Under the pieces are notes generated by a model. That model saw only the letters and a list, made by a program, of their open reading frames with translations. It had not been told where the DNA came from and searched no databases. Below, one piece after another: positions 41,816 to 53,260 of a stretch of DNA of 55,488 bases. The stretch comes from Clostridium aminobutyricum (GTDB lineage: Bacteria; Bacillota; Clostridia; Peptostreptococcales; Anaerovoracaceae), in contig NZ_JAFJZZ010000011.1 in NCBI RefSeq assembly GCF_017255415.1, forward strand, positions 1 to 55,488. The letters run 5' to 3'. Position 1 is the first letter of the stretch. Each line of letters begins with the position of its first letter. A program made the position numbers and the translations under genes.

Positions 41816-42514
41816 ATGCCTAAAAGAGGAAAGAAATACAGAGAGTCAGCACAGCTTGTTGACAAAACAAATTTATATGAAACTGGTGAAGCAATGGATT
41901 TAGCAGTAAAAACTGCTACCGCTAAGTTTGATGAAACAGTGGAAATTCACATTAAGCTTGGTGTAGACGGAAGACACGCTGACCAGCAGGTTAGAGGTGC
42001 TATCGTACTTCCGCACGGAACCGGTAAGACAAAGAAAGTTTTAGTATTTGCTAAAGGACCAAAAGCTCAGGAAGCTGAAGCTGCAGGAGCAGACTATGTT
42101 GGAGCGGAAGAACTAGCGCAGAAGATTCAGACTGAAAACTGGTTTGACTTTGATGTAGTAGTTGCAACTCCGGACATGATGGGTGTTGTTGGTAGACTAG
42201 GTAAGGTGCTAGGGCCTAAGGGCTTAATGCCAAACCCTAAGTCAGGAACAGTAACAATGGATATTGCCAGAGCTCTTGAAGATATCAAGGCTGGTAAAGT
42301 TGAATACCGTCTTGACAAGACAAATATTATCCATACACCAATCGGAAAGGCTTCTTTCGGAGCACAAAAGTTAGAAGAAAATTTCAATGCGTTAATCGAA
42401 GCTGTTATCAAGGCTAAGCCGGCAGCAGCAAAGGGCCAGTATTTAAGAAGTGTAACGGTTACTTCCACAATGGGGCCTGGAATAAAGCTTAATCCAATGA
42501 AGCTTTCAAACTAA
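41816..42514 (+). CDS. rplA: 50S ribosomal protein L1
   Basis: 232 aa, full length. Typical start [26 protein letters not shown], the central [19 protein letters not shown] and the C-terminal [15 protein letters not shown]1 forms the mobile stalk near the E site and binds its own mRNA. Confidence 0.97.
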   Translation: MPKRGKKYRESAQLVDKTNLYETGEAMDLAVKTATAKFDETVEIHIKLGVDGRHADQQVRGAIVLPHGTGKTKKVLVFAKGPKAQEAEAAGADYVGAEELAQKIQTENWFDFDVVVATPDMMGVVGRLGKVLGPKGLMPNPKSGTVTMDIARALEDIKAGKVEYRLDKTNIIHTPIGKASFGAQKLEENFNALIEAVIKAKPAAAKGQYLRSVTVTSTMGPGIKLNPMKLSN

Positions 42515-42544
42515 TTTGAAGAACAGAAAATAAAATTGTAAATT

Positions 42545-42665
42545 ACACCGTAGACAGCGGGTGCACCAGGTGCAAGAATGTTACATTCAGGCACTGCTTA
42601 ATTTCCCGCCGAGGTACAATATAAATATATTGTCCTTGTCGGTCTATGATTGGCAAGGATTTTTT
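42545..42665 (+). ncRNA. L10 leader (ribosomal protein autoregulatory RNA)
   Basis: The sequence contains the hallmarks of the L10 leader: ACCGTAGACAGCGGGTGC near 42548, then TTCCCGCCGAGGTACAATAT near 42602. It ends in a hairpin CCTTGTC / GGCAAGG (42634-42658) followed by ATTTTTTT, so it can act as an attenuator. Free L10(L12)4 binding would reduce rplJ-rplL expression. About 115 further bases lead to rplJ. Confidence 0.85.
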
Positions 42666-42779
42666 TATGGAGTACCATGTACCATTTCGCGAGATGGCTC
42701 GAAAGAGCTGGGAGCATCGACAGATGTTTCCGACATCGCTAATAATTGCTGCACTAGGCAGCAAGGAAAGGAGAAAAGC

Positions 42780-43274
42780 ATGTCAATAGAAGCACAGAAA
42801 GAAAAACAATTAATCATTGACGAGATAAAAGGAAAGCTGGAAAAGGCGCAGTCTGCAGTTGTCGTTGACTATATCGGTATCACCGTTGCAGAAGCGGATT
42901 CGATGAGAAAAAAGCTTCGTGATGCAAATGTAGATTACACTGTTTATAAGAATACTCTTGTAAAGAGAGCAATTGAAGGCACAAAGTATGAAGGTCTTGC
43001 TGAAGTATTGGAGGGACCAAGTGCATTAGCGTTCGGTTACGAAGATGCAGTAGCTCCGGCTAGACTTTTAAACGGAATCATCAAAGACTACAAGAAGATG
43101 GCGTTTAAGGCTGGCGTAGTAGAAGGCACTTTATTTAATGCAGATGGAATTCAGGCAGTCGCTTCACTTCCTTCAAGAGAAGAACTTATTGCGAAGTTCA
43201 TGGGAAGTATTCAGTCCCCTGTATCCAAGGCTGTACGTACATTCCAGGCTATCGCAGATGCAAAAGCTGAATAA
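42780..43274 (+). CDS. rplJ: 50S ribosomal protein L10
   Basis: 164 aa. SAVVVDYIGITVAEADSMRKKLRDANVDYTVYKNTLVKRAI is the classical L10 N-terminal domain; the C-terminal helix binds L7/L12 dimers. ATG 42780 follows AAGGAAAGGAG. An open frame extends upstream to 42561, but that part is the L10 leader, not protein. Confidence 0.97.
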   Translation: MSIEAQKEKQLIIDEIKGKLEKAQSAVVVDYIGITVAEADSMRKKLRDANVDYTVYKNTLVKRAIEGTKYEGLAEVLEGPSALAFGYEDAVAPARLLNGIIKDYKKMAFKAGVVEGTLFNADGIQAVASLPSREELIAKFMGSIQSPVSKAVRTFQAIADAKAE

Positions 43275-43347
43275 GCTTGGCCGGATGGAGCAAAAAATTA
43301 TATCACTTTAAATTAGATGAAAGTATAAATTATAAAGGAGAATGAAA

Positions 43348-43710
43348 ATGAATAAGGATCAAATTATCGAAGCTATCAAAGCGATGACAGTTTTAGAATT
43401 AAATGAATTAGTAAAAGCATGTGAAGAAGAGTTCGGCGTATCAGCTGCAGCTCCAGTGGCAGTTGCAGGTGCAGCGGCAGCTGTAGAAGTTGAAGAACAA
43501 ACTGAATTTACAGTAGTTCTTACAGCTGCTGGTGCTGAAAAGATCAAGGTTATCAAGGTTGTAAGAGAACTTACTGGACTAGGTCTAAAGGAAGCTAAAG
43601 AATTAGTAGATGGAGCTCCTTCAAACGTTAAGGAAGGCATCGAAAAGGCTGAAGCAGAGGCTATTAAGACTCAGCTAGAAGAAGTTGGAGCAGCTGTAGA
43701 AGTTAAATAG
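43348..43710 (+). CDS. rplL: 50S ribosomal protein L7/L12
   Basis: 120 aa. N-terminal dimerisation part ([31 protein letters not shown]), Ala-rich hinge and C-terminal domain ([39 protein letters not shown]). It recruits translation factors. ATG 43348 is preferred to ATG 43342 because AAAGGAG (43334-43340) would be too close to the earlier one. Confidence 0.97.
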   Translation: MNKDQIIEAIKAMTVLELNELVKACEEEFGVSAAAPVAVAGAAAAVEVEEQTEFTVVLTAAGAEKIKVIKVVRELTGLGLKEAKELVDGAPSNVKEGIEKAEAEAIKTQLEEVGAAVEVK

Positions 43711-43776
43711 TTGCGAAAATATTCTTTTCACCAATTGTAGAAATGGATCGAAAATTGGTGTCGAAAAATGCAATTT

Positions 43777-43804
43777 AAGACGGCGAACTTCGCCGTCTTT
43801 TTTC
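43777..43804 (+). terminator. Terminator or attenuator after rplL
   Basis: AAGACGGCG-AACTT-CGCCGTCTT (43777-43799) followed by TTTT. A strong 9-bp GC-rich stem with a T run 67 bases after rplL. It separates the L10 operon from the rpoB promoter, at least partly. Confidence 0.9.
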
Positions 43805-43851
43805 TAATTTAACATTGTTTGAATTTTATTGAAAAAAATAGAAAATTATTC

Positions 43852-43880
43852 TTGACTCGTTGTGCTAATTGTGATATCAT
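43852..43880 (+). promoter_or_regulatory. Promoter of rpoBC
   Basis: TTGACT (43852-43857), 17 bp, TATCAT (43875-43880). The -10 region GTGATATCAT is the same ten bases as in the rpmG promoter, which suggests co-regulation or a shared ancestral promoter. Confidence 0.7.
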
Positions 43881-44129
43881 AATAGACTGCCATACAATGT
43901 TATTTGTTTACAATATAGGAAATATTGCTAAAGCATATTAAGCGATCTTTCGTGTATCTCATAGAAGTCTAAGACTTATCGCGCTTCATGACAGATGGCT
44001 GTCATGGCAGTGGTTTTTTCTAGCCTCGTTGTTAGGACGTGGTTTTAAAAAAGCTAGCTTAGAGTTTTATGTGCAATAACGAATCCTCGTTATTGTAGTG
44101 ACTTTTTTATTATATAAGGAGTGATGAAT
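43881..44129 (+). promoter_or_regulatory. Structured rpoB leader
   Basis: About 240 untranslated bases. Hairpin CATGACAG-ATGG-CTGTCATG (43987-44006) and hairpin CAATAACGA-ATCC-TCGTTATTG (44074-44095), the latter followed by a spaced CTTTTTTATT run some 35 bases before the start. This second hairpin looks like an attenuator for rpoBC. No known leader class recognised. Confidence 0.5.
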
Positions 44130-47100
44130 ATGCCAACACCCGTTACAGTAGGTAGAAAAAAGCGCATGAGCTTCTCTAAAATCAATGAAGTAGCAGAAAT
44201 GCCGAATCTCATCGAAATTCAGACTGAATCTTATGACTGGTTCATCAAGGAAGGTCTTTATGAAGTCTTTGAAGACATCTCACCCATTAAGGATTATGCA
44301 GGAAATTTAGTATTAGAATTTATCGATTACTCTCTAAATGATCCTCCGAAGTATGATCAAGAGGAATGCAAAGAACGAGATGTAACATATGCAGCTCCAC
44401 TCAAAGTAAAAGTTAGATTAGTAAATAAGGAAACCGGAGAAGTTAAGGAGCAGGAAGTATTCATGGGAGACTTCCCTCTGATGACTGAGAAGGGAACATT
44501 TATATACAATGGTGCAGAAAGAGTCGTAGTAACCCAATTGGTACGATCCCCTGGACCTTATTATGACGTGACCGTAGACAAGTCAAACAACAAACTGTTC
44601 TCAACGACTATTATCCCGAACAGAGGAGCCTGGCTTGAATATGAAACAGACTCCAACGAAATTATTTCAGTAAGAGTTGACCGAACAAGAAAACAGCCTG
44701 TCACAACCTTATTGAGAGCGTTAGGGTTTGGAACAGACCAACAGATAGTTGATATTTTTGGTGAAGATCCGAGACTCAGGAAATCTTTGGACAAGGACCC
44801 AACGGATAACTATGAAGACGGTCTGAAGGAAATTTATAAGAAACTAAGACCGGGAGAACCTCCTACGGTGGAGAACGCAAAATCATTTTTAGATGCACTG
44901 TTCTTTGATCCGAAGAGATATGATCTGGCAAAGGTCGGAAGATATAAATATAATAAGAAGCTAGGCTTATCCAACCGAATCATCGGTGCCGTCGCGGCAG
45001 AGGATGTAATTGACCCGAATACCGGGGAAATTTTAGTGGAAAAAGGCCATAAGATCACAAGAGAAGAAGGATTTGCAATTGAAAATGCAGGCGTAAAGGA
45101 AATTTATGCTCGTGCTAAAAACGATGATTCTCATGTGACGAAGGTAATCGGTAATCGCTTCGTTGAATTAAGCAACTATGTAGAATTTAACGTAAAAGAC
45201 CTTAAGCTTCCAGAAAAAGTTTACTATCCAGTACTTAAGGAAATTCTTGACGAATTTACAACAGAAGAAGAAATTAAAGAAGCTTTGGCCGCAAGAAAAC
45301 ACGAACTGTCACCAAAGCATATTATTATAGACGATATTATTGCCTCCGTAAGTTATATTCTGAACTTGAATCATGACATCGGCAGTGTGGATGATATCGA
45401 CCATTTAGGCAACAGAAGACTCCGAACGGTTGGCGAATTATTGCAGAATCAGTTCAGAATCGGTCTTGCCCGTATGGAAAGAGTGGTAAAGGAAAGAATG
45501 ACGATTCAGGATATCGAGGTAACGACACCTCAGGCCCTGATGAACATTCGGCCTGTCACCGCAGCCATTAAGGAGTTTTTCGGAAGTTCTCAGCTATCCC
45601 AGTTTATGGACCAGACCAATCCTCTTGCTGAATTGACGCACAAGAGAAGGTTGTCTGCCCTGGGACCTGGCGGTTTATCCAGAGAAAGAGCCGGCTTTGA
45701 AGTTCGAGATGTACACCATTCTCACTATGGAAGAATGTGTCCGATTGAAACACCGGAAGGTCCGAACATCGGATTGATCGGTTCGTTGACGACTTATGGA
45801 AAAATTAATGAATACGGTTTCATCGAAGCTCCTTACCGGCCTGTTGATAAAGCAACGGGAAGGGTACTTGATTATGTGGAATATTTGACCGCAGATGAAG
45901 AAGAAATGTTGATCATCGCACAGGCCAATGAACCTCTTGACACAGAAGGTAAGTTTGTAAACTACAAAGTTGCTTCCAGAGGTGCCGGCGGTGAAATTGA
46001 CCTCGTACCAAGAGAATTAATCGATTACATGGACGTATCTCCTAAGCAGGTCGTATCCGTGGCAACGGCGATGATTCCGTTCCTTGAGAACGATGACGCG
46101 AACCGTGCGCTAATGGGATCCAACATGCAGCGTCAGGCGGTACCTCTACTTATTCCGGATGCACCATACGTTGGTACAGGTATGGAATATAAAGCAGCAA
46201 AAGACTCCGGCGTTGTTATTCTTGCGAGAAATGCAGGTACAGTAGAGTATGTTGATGCAACAAAGATAAAGATTAGAAGAGACGACGGAAACGGCTTGGA
46301 TGAATATTCCTTATTGAAGTTTAAACGTGCAAACCAGAGTACTTGTATTAATCAGCGGCCAATTGTAATCCATGGTGAACACATTGAAAAGGATGAAGTC
46401 ATCGCTGACGGACCTTCTACAGATAAGGGTGAAATCGCATTAGGTAAAAACTTACTAATCGGATTCATGACATGGGAAGGATACAACTACGAAGATGCGA
46501 TCATTCTAAACGAACGTTTAGTAATGGAAGATCGTTTGACAACTCTTCATATTGAAGAATATGAAGCAGAAGCGCGAGATACAAAACTAGGGCCTGAAGA
46601 AATCACAAGAGATATTCCAAACGTAAGTGAGGAAGCGCTGAAAGATTTAGATGAAAATGGTATTATCCGAATCGGTGCGGAGGTGAACCCTTCCGACATC
46701 TTGGTAGGTAAAGTGACCCCTAAGGGTGAAACGGAGCTTACGGCGGAGGAACGGCTTCTTCGTGCTATCTTCGGAGAAAAAGCGAGAGAAGTTCGAGATA
46801 CTTCCCTTAAGGTGCCACATGGCGAAACCGGTATTGTTGTGGATGTTAAGATTTTCTCCAGAGAGAACGGCGACGAGTTACCTCCGGGTGTAAACAAGTT
46901 GGTTCGTTGCTATATCATCACCAAGAGAAAAATCAGCGTCGGCGATAAGATGGCCGGACGACACGGAAATAAGGGTGTTATTTCGAGAATATTACCGGAA
47001 GAAGATATGCCGTTTATGGAAAACGGTGAACCGCTTCAGGTCATGTTGAATCCGCTGGGCGTACCTTCCCGTATGAACGTTGGACAGGTGCTTGAGGTCC

Positions 47101-47831
47101 ACTTAGGCCTGGCTGCTAAATATAAAGATTGGTATATTTCAACGCCTGTATTTGACGGGGCTAATGAAAAAGATATCATTAAGCTACTGGGTGAGTGCGG
47201 GTATCCGGAAACAGGTAAACTGATATTGCGTGACGGAAGAACGGGCATGGCTTTTGATAATCCGGTTACAGTGGGCTATATGTATATGCTAAAGCTCCAT
47301 CATCTGGTTGATGATAAGATTCATGCAAGAAGTACCGGCCCTTATTCCTTAGTAACTCAGCAGCCTCTTGGCGGTAAGGCTCAATTCGGAGGACAGCGTT
47401 TCGGAGAAATGGAAGTATGGGCATTGGAAGCCTATGGCGCAGCGCATACATTACAGGAAATTCTTACCGTGAAGTCCGATGACGTGGTAGGCCGTGTAAA
47501 AACGTATGAAGCCATTGTGAAGGGTGAAAATATTCCGGAACCAGGTATTCCTGAATCCTTTAAGGTTCTGATCAAGGAAATGCAGAGCTTGGCATTGGAT
47601 GTAAAGGTACTGACGGAAGACGACAGGGAGATTGAGATTAAGGAATCTACTGAATTTGAAGGGATTGCAAGCCTTGAAAACATTATTGACCTAGATACGG
47701 AGTTGGAGGATACGGACGATGTATTTGGGGAAGAAGAATTTATAGAAGAAGATATGGAAGAATCTCTTGATGACGATGAGGATTTAGAAATTGATTTAGA
47801 TAAAATTGATGATATCAATGATGAGTTATAA
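44130..47831 (+). CDS. rpoB: DNA-directed RNA polymerase subunit beta
   Basis: 1233 aa, full length. The rifampicin pocket reads [33 protein letters not shown], with wild-type residues at the positions usually mutated in resistance. C-terminal [17 protein letters not shown] and the [24 protein letters not shown] region are intact. The protein ends with an acidic tail of about 60 residues rich in Asp and Glu. ATG 44130 is preferred over 44121/44124 because AAGGAG (44116-44121) fits only the later start. Confidence 0.97.
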   Translation: MPTPVTVGRKKRMSFSKINEVAEMPNLIEIQTESYDWFIKEGLYEVFEDISPIKDYAGNLVLEFIDYSLNDPPKYDQEECKERDVTYAAPLKVKVRLVNKETGEVKEQEVFMGDFPLMTEKGTFIYNGAERVVVTQLVRSPGPYYDVTVDKSNNKLFSTTIIPNRGAWLEYETDSNEIISVRVDRTRKQPVTTLLRALGFGTDQQIVDIFGEDPRLRKSLDKDPTDNYEDGLKEIYKKLRPGEPPTVENAKSFLDALFFDPKRYDLAKVGRYKYNKKLGLSNRIIGAVAAEDVIDPNTGEILVEKGHKITREEGFAIENAGVKEIYARAKNDDSHVTKVIGNRFVELSNYVEFNVKDLKLPEKVYYPVLKEILDEFTTEEEIKEALAARKHELSPKHIIIDDIIASVSYILNLNHDIGSVDDIDHLGNRRLRTVGELLQNQFRIGLARMERVVKERMTIQDIEVTTPQALMNIRPVTAAIKEFFGSSQLSQFMDQTNPLAELTHKRRLSALGPGGLSRERAGFEVRDVHHSHYGRMCPIETPEGPNIGLIGSLTTYGKINEYGFIEAPYRPVDKATGRVLDYVEYLTADEEEMLIIAQANEPLDTEGKFVNYKVASRGAGGEIDLVPRELIDYMDVSPKQVVSVATAMIPFLENDDANRALMGSNMQRQAVPLLIPDAPYVGTGMEYKAAKDSGVVILARNAGTVEYVDATKIKIRRDDGNGLDEYSLLKFKRANQSTCINQRPIVIHGEHIEKDEVIADGPSTDKGEIALGKNLLIGFMTWEGYNYEDAIILNERLVMEDRLTTLHIEEYEAEARDTKLGPEEITRDIPNVSEEALKDLDENGIIRIGAEVNPSDILVGKVTPKGETELTAEERLLRAIFGEKAREVRDTSLKVPHGETGIVVDVKIFSRENGDELPPGVNKLVRCYIITKRKISVGDKMAGRHGNKGVISRILPEEDMPFMENGEPLQVMLNPLGVPSRMNVGQVLEVHLGLAAKYKDWYISTPVFDGANEKDIIKLLGECGYPETGKLILRDGRTGMAFDNPVTVGYMYMLKLHHLVDDKIHARSTGPYSLVTQQPLGGKAQFGGQRFGEMEVWALEAYGAAHTLQEILTVKSDDVVGRVKTYEAIVKGENIPEPGIPESFKVLIKEMQSLALDVKVLTEDDREIEIKESTEFEGIASLENIIDLDTELEDTDDVFGEEEFIEEDMEESLDDDEDLEIDLDKIDDINDEL

Positions 47832-48069
47832 CATAAATTTTGGGTACTCATACTAGCCTGCCCAAATCACCAAGTGATTTGATGGCGGACTTATGCACAG
47901 AAATCACAACGTTCTTTCAGAACTCCAGCTTACGCTGCTGTCCGTTTTGCCATTCCAAGCAAGCTTGGGGCAAAAAGGCAACTTTCTGAATTTGTGATTT
48001 CCTCTACCTATTCGTTAATTTATGTTGAGATAGCCGGACGGCTATTATAAAGAAAGGGGGAGGCACTCC
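47832..48069 (+). repeat. Branched inverted-repeat element between rpoB and rpoC
   Basis: 238 bases without a gene. First hairpin CAAATCAC-CAA-GTGATTTG (47863-47881), then the box GATGGCGGACTTAT (47881-47894). An outer stem AAATCACAA (47901-47909) / TTGTGATTT (47992-48000) encloses three hairpins: GTTCT-TTC-AGAAC (47911-47923), CAGC-TTAC-GCTG (47926-47937), and a 13-bp stem TTTTGCC+CCAAGC / GCTTGG+GGCAAAA (47945-47975). An alternative TTCAGAA/TTCTGAA pairing competes with the first inner hairpin. rpoB and rpoC are normally close, so this looks like an inserted element or a regulatory RNA. Confidence 0.65.
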
Positions 48070-51000
48070 TTGAGCGAAAATAACTATGAATTAAACAATT
48101 TTGAAGCTTTAAAAATTAGCTTAGCATCTACCGAAAAGATTTTAGGCTGGTCACACGGTGAGGTTAGAAAACCGGAGACCATCAACTATAGAACGTTAAA
48201 GCCTGAAAAAGAAGGTCTGTTCTGTGAAAAGATTTTCGGACCGACAAAAGACTGGGAATGTCACTGCGGTAAGTATAAGAGAATTCGATATAAAGGCATC
48301 GTCTGCGACCGTTGCGGCGTTGAGGTGACGAAGGCTAAAGTGAGAAGAGAAAGAATGGGCCATATTGAGCTTGCGGCTCCGGTATCCCATATCTGGTACT
48401 TTAAAGGCATACCGAGCAGAATCGGCTTAGTATTGGATATTTCTCCAAGAAATTTGGAAAAAGTTTTATACTTTGCAGCCTATATCATCACAGATCCAGG
48501 CAACACAAGCTTTGGTTATAAAGAGATTTTGACAGAACAGCAGTATCGAGAAGCTAGAGATAAGTACGGCAATGACTTTAAGGCTGGCATGGGTGCAGAA
48601 GCAGTTCGTGAACTGTTAACTCACATTGACCTTGTAGCACTATCGGACGATTTAAGAAAGAAGTTAAAAGATGCATCCGGTCAGAAGAAAATCCGAATTG
48701 TTCGAAGGCTGGAAGTTATCGAAGCACTACGGCTTTCCGATAATAAACCGGAATGGATGATTCTGGAAGTAATTCCTGTTATTCCGCCGGATTTAAGACC
48801 AATGGTTCAATTGGATGGCGGAAGATTCGCGACTTCTGATTTAAATGATTTATATAGAAGAGTAATCAACAGAAACAATCGATTAAAGCGGCTATTAGAG
48901 CTGGGAGCACCTGATATCATTGTAAGAAATGAAAAGAGAATGCTTCAGGAAGCGGTAGACGCGCTGATTGATAACGGCAGAAGAGGCCGTCCTGTTACAG
49001 GACCTGGTTCCAGACCGTTAAAATCCTTATCCGATATGTTAAAGGGTAAGCAGGGCCGATTCAGACAGAACCTTCTTGGTAAGCGTGTAGACTACTCCGG
49101 ACGTTCTGTAATCGTAGTAGGACCAGAATTGAGATTCTATCAGTGCGGTCTTCCAAAGAAGATGGCATTGGAACTATTTAAACCGTTCATCATGAAGAAA
49201 CTCGTGCAGAACGGGCATGCACACAACATTAAGAGCGCAAAGCGGATGGTTGAAAAAATCCGGCCTGAAGTGTGGGATGTGTTAGAAAGCGTTATTAAGG
49301 AACATCCGGTTATGCTGAACCGTGCCCCGACTCTTCATAGACTAGGTATTCAGGCGTTTGAGCCGGTACTTGTAGAAGGGAAGGCGATCAAGCTTCACCC
49401 GCTTGTGTGTACAGCGTTCAATGCCGACTTTGACGGAGACCAGATGGCCGTTCACGTACCGCTTTCAGTGGAAGCACAGGCCGAAGCAAGATTTCTAATG
49501 TTGTCTGTAAACAACATTCTTGCCCCTAAGGATGGTGCTCCAATTACAACGCCTACTCAGGATATGATTTTAGGAAGTTACTATTTAACTCATCCTGGGC
49601 TTGAGGAAAGAAATACTGTAGCGGAAAAGGGCGATGGTAAAGTTTTCACCAACTTTGATGAAATGCTGATGGCATACCAAAATGGTGTCGTAGGTCTTCA
49701 TGCAAAGGTAAAGGTAAGGTTATATCTTGATGAAAACGATAAGAGAGGCAAGCTTGTTGAATCCACTGTCGGCCGATTTATTTTCAACGAGAATATACCG
49801 CAGGATCTTGGCTACGTAGATAGAAAGGTTGACAGATATTCATTAGAAGTCGACTTCTTATGTGATAAGAAAAAATTAGGTCAGATTATTGATAAGTGCT
49901 ATCGAGTACATGGCAATACAACAACAGCTATTTTACTTGACCACATTAAAGATATGGGTTTTCACTATTCAACAATAGGGGCCGTTACCATCAGTATTTC
50001 CGATATGGAAATACCGAAGGAAAAGCCTGCTATCTTGGCTGAATCAGAAAAACAAGTGGAAAAGTATGAAAAAGCATATAGAGCAGGCCTTGTATCTGAG
50101 CAAGAAAGATACGAAAAGGTTATCAGCATTTGGAATAAGACGACCGACGATATTGCAGATGCGTTGATGAATTCCCTTGGAAGTTTGAACAACCTCTTTA
50201 TCATGGCGCATTCCGGTGCGAGAGGTAGTAAAAACCAGATTAAGCAGGTTGGTGGTATGCGTGGTCTGATGGCAAACGCATCCGGTAAAACAATCGAAAT
50301 TCCGATTAAGGCGAATTTCCGTGAAGGCTTATCCGTATTGGAATACTTCATTTCAACAAACGGAGCCAGAAAAGGTCTTGCCGATACCGCTCTTCGAACA
50401 GCCGACTCCGGTTACTTGACAAGAAGATTGGTTGACGTTTCTCATAACGTGATCGTAAGAGAAGTAGACTGCGGAACCGACGAAGGTATCGAAGTAAGAG
50501 CATTTACCGATGGGAAAGAAGTTATCGAAGCATTGAAGCTTCGTATCGTAGGAAGAACTTCCTTAACAGATATTTATGACCCAAACACTGGCGAATTGAT
50601 TGTGGAGCAGAATGAAGAAATTTCTGAAATAGCATCTGAGCATATTGAAGCGTGCGGCATCGAAGCGGTAGCAATAAGATCCGTTATGACCTGCCACAGC
50701 AAATCCGGTATCTGTGCAAAGTGCTACGGAAGAAACTTGGCAACCGGTGAAGCCGTTAATATCGGTGAAGCTGTTGGGATTACAGCTGCTCAGTCCATCG
50801 GTGAACCGGGTACACAGCTGACCATGAGAACGTTCCATACCGGCGGTGTAGCAGGTAGCGATATCACCCAGGGTCTTCCGAGAGTCGAAGAACTGTTCGA
50901 AGCAAGAAAGCCAAAGGGCCTTGCTGAAATCTGCGAAGCAGACGGTACGGTTGTTTCCATTGAAATGAGAAAAGATAATAAGACTGAGGTCAAGGTCAGA

Positions 51001-51723
51001 GGCGAAGAGGAAAGAGTCTATATCATTCCTTACGGTGCTCGATTAAACGTAAAGGAAGGCGATTACGTCTTAGCAGGCGGCTCCATTACAAAGGGTCCTT
51101 TAAATCCTCATGATATATTAAGATTAAATGGTGTGGAAGGCGTATACCAGTATCTTCTAAAAGAAGTGCAGAGAGTATATAAGCAGCAGGGGGTAGACAT
51201 CAATGATAAGCACGTTGAAGTAATCGTGAGTCAGATGCTGTCCAAGTGCAAGATTGAAGAACCGGGCGATACGAATCTTCTTCCGGGCGGACTGTACAGT
51301 GTCTTTGAAATCGACGAATCGAATGCGGAAGCGGTTGCAAACGGCGGGCAGGTTGCTAACGGAAAGAGAGTACTTCTGGGAATCACCAAGGCTTCCCTTG
51401 CTACAAACTCCTTCTTATCGGCGGCTTCCTTCCAGGAAACGACAAGAGTCCTTACCGATGCAGCAATTAAGGGCAAGAACGACAGATTGCTTGGCCTTAA
51501 GGAAAATGTTATTATCGGTAAGCTGATACCTGCCGGAACCGGAATGAGAAGATACAAAGAAATCGATTTGGATTATGGTGTAAATACCGAATTGATGGAA
51601 TCCTTCTCCGTGAATGTAGATGAGGACGAAGAAGACGACTTTGAAGAACTGGCTGACATGGGTTCCGTCATTGAGACAGACTTTGTAGGCGCGGATATTG
51701 TTGCATTAGAGGACCTTGAATAA
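48070..51723 (+). CDS. rpoC: DNA-directed RNA polymerase subunit beta'
   Basis: 1217 aa, full length. N-terminal zinc site ([20 protein letters not shown]), active-site [12 protein letters not shown], a trigger-loop region near [19 protein letters not shown], and a second zinc site (CGTDEG... [13 protein letters not shown]). It has an acidic C-terminal end. The start is TTG at 48070 with GGGGGAGG upstream. No alternative ATG lies near. Confidence 0.97.
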   Translation: MSENNYELNNFEALKISLASTEKILGWSHGEVRKPETINYRTLKPEKEGLFCEKIFGPTKDWECHCGKYKRIRYKGIVCDRCGVEVTKAKVRRERMGHIELAAPVSHIWYFKGIPSRIGLVLDISPRNLEKVLYFAAYIITDPGNTSFGYKEILTEQQYREARDKYGNDFKAGMGAEAVRELLTHIDLVALSDDLRKKLKDASGQKKIRIVRRLEVIEALRLSDNKPEWMILEVIPVIPPDLRPMVQLDGGRFATSDLNDLYRRVINRNNRLKRLLELGAPDIIVRNEKRMLQEAVDALIDNGRRGRPVTGPGSRPLKSLSDMLKGKQGRFRQNLLGKRVDYSGRSVIVVGPELRFYQCGLPKKMALELFKPFIMKKLVQNGHAHNIKSAKRMVEKIRPEVWDVLESVIKEHPVMLNRAPTLHRLGIQAFEPVLVEGKAIKLHPLVCTAFNADFDGDQMAVHVPLSVEAQAEARFLMLSVNNILAPKDGAPITTPTQDMILGSYYLTHPGLEERNTVAEKGDGKVFTNFDEMLMAYQNGVVGLHAKVKVRLYLDENDKRGKLVESTVGRFIFNENIPQDLGYVDRKVDRYSLEVDFLCDKKKLGQIIDKCYRVHGNTTTAILLDHIKDMGFHYSTIGAVTISISDMEIPKEKPAILAESEKQVEKYEKAYRAGLVSEQERYEKVISIWNKTTDDIADALMNSLGSLNNLFIMAHSGARGSKNQIKQVGGMRGLMANASGKTIEIPIKANFREGLSVLEYFISTNGARKGLADTALRTADSGYLTRRLVDVSHNVIVREVDCGTDEGIEVRAFTDGKEVIEALKLRIVGRTSLTDIYDPNTGELIVEQNEEISEIASEHIEACGIEAVAIRSVMTCHSKSGICAKCYGRNLATGEAVNIGEAVGITAAQSIGEPGTQLTMRTFHTGGVAGSDITQGLPRVEELFEARKPKGLAEICEADGTVVSIEMRKDNKTEVKVRGEEERVYIIPYGARLNVKEGDYVLAGGSITKGPLNPHDILRLNGVEGVYQYLLKEVQRVYKQQGVDINDKHVEVIVSQMLSKCKIEEPGDTNLLPGGLYSVFEIDESNAEAVANGGQVANGKRVLLGITKASLATNSFLSAASFQETTRVLTDAAIKGKNDRLLGLKENVIIGKLIPAGTGMRRYKEIDLDYGVNTELMESFSVNVDEDEEDDFEELADMGSVIETDFVGADIVALEDLE

Positions 51724-51728
51724 TTTGC

Positions 51729-51758
51729 TTGACAATTAATCTGTGATTATGATAAACT
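51729..51758 (+). promoter_or_regulatory. Candidate promoter of the rpsL operon
   Basis: TTGACA (51729-51734) followed at 16-18 bp by GATAAA/TAAACT (51751-51758). It starts just six bases after the rpoC stop and would make the rpsL-rpsG-fusA-tuf block separately expressed. The -10 match is only fair. Confidence 0.5.
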
Positions 51759-51830
51759 ATTTTACGATTCTGAGCTTAAATTTCGACATAAAATTGTAAG
51801 AATTTAGGCTGTGAATATATATCTTACGAA

Positions 51831-51874
51831 TAAACTTGTGCATTTTGGTAAGGATACTGGGATGCACAAGTTTA
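51831..51874 (+). promoter_or_regulatory. 13-bp perfect hairpin in the rpsL leader
   Basis: TAAACTTGTGCAT (51831-51843) pairs perfectly with ATGCACAAGTTTA (51862-51874) around an 18-base loop. It lies 25 bases before the rpsL start and has no T run. It could be a control site for the str operon (S12 or S7 binding) or an RNA-stability element. Confidence 0.6.
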
Positions 51875-51899
51875 AAGTGTTTAAGGAAAGGAGAAAATA

Positions 51900-52322
51900 A
51901 TGCCTACTATTAACCAATTAGTACGTGACGGCAGACAGTCTGCAGTTAAGAAGTCAACTGCTCCAGCATTGTTAAAAGGTTTAAACTCCATTAAGAGAGT
52001 TCCTACAGATGTTGCAGCTCCTCAGAAGAGAGGCGTTTGTACTTCCGTGAAGACAGTTACCCCTAAGAAGCCTAACTCAGCACTTAGAAAGGTAGCCAGA
52101 GTACGTCTAACAAACGGTATCGAAGTAACTGCATATATTCCTGGTATCGGACACAACCTACAGGAACATAGTGTAGTGCTTATCAGAGGCGGAAGAGTAA
52201 AAGACCTTCCGGGTGTAAGATACCACATCGTTAGAGGAACTCTTGATACTGCTGGCGTAGCTAACAGACATCAAGCCCGTTCTAAGTACGGTGCAAAGAG
52301 ACCTAAAGCAGGAAAGAAATAG
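51900..52322 (+). CDS. rpsL: 30S ribosomal protein S12
   Basis: 140 aa, full length. Contains [20 protein letters not shown] and [17 protein letters not shown]; the lysines at the streptomycin-resistance positions are wild type. It takes part in decoding. AAGGAAAGGAG precedes the ATG. No L7Ae-like gene lies between rpoC and rpsL, though many Firmicutes have one there. Confidence 0.97.
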   Translation: MPTINQLVRDGRQSAVKKSTAPALLKGLNSIKRVPTDVAAPQKRGVCTSVKTVTPKKPNSALRKVARVRLTNGIEVTAYIPGIGHNLQEHSVVLIRGGRVKDLPGVRYHIVRGTLDTAGVANRHQARSKYGAKRPKAGKK

Positions 52323-53206
<884 letters not shown>

Positions 53207-53260
53207 TTTACTGAATGAGTATTGATGAACTTGAAATAAGGTAGAAGGGAGGAAAATACT

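Noticed and set aside
42561-42779. N-terminal extension of L10
   Set aside because: The sequence is the L10 leader RNA; the true ATG at 42780 has a good ribosome site.
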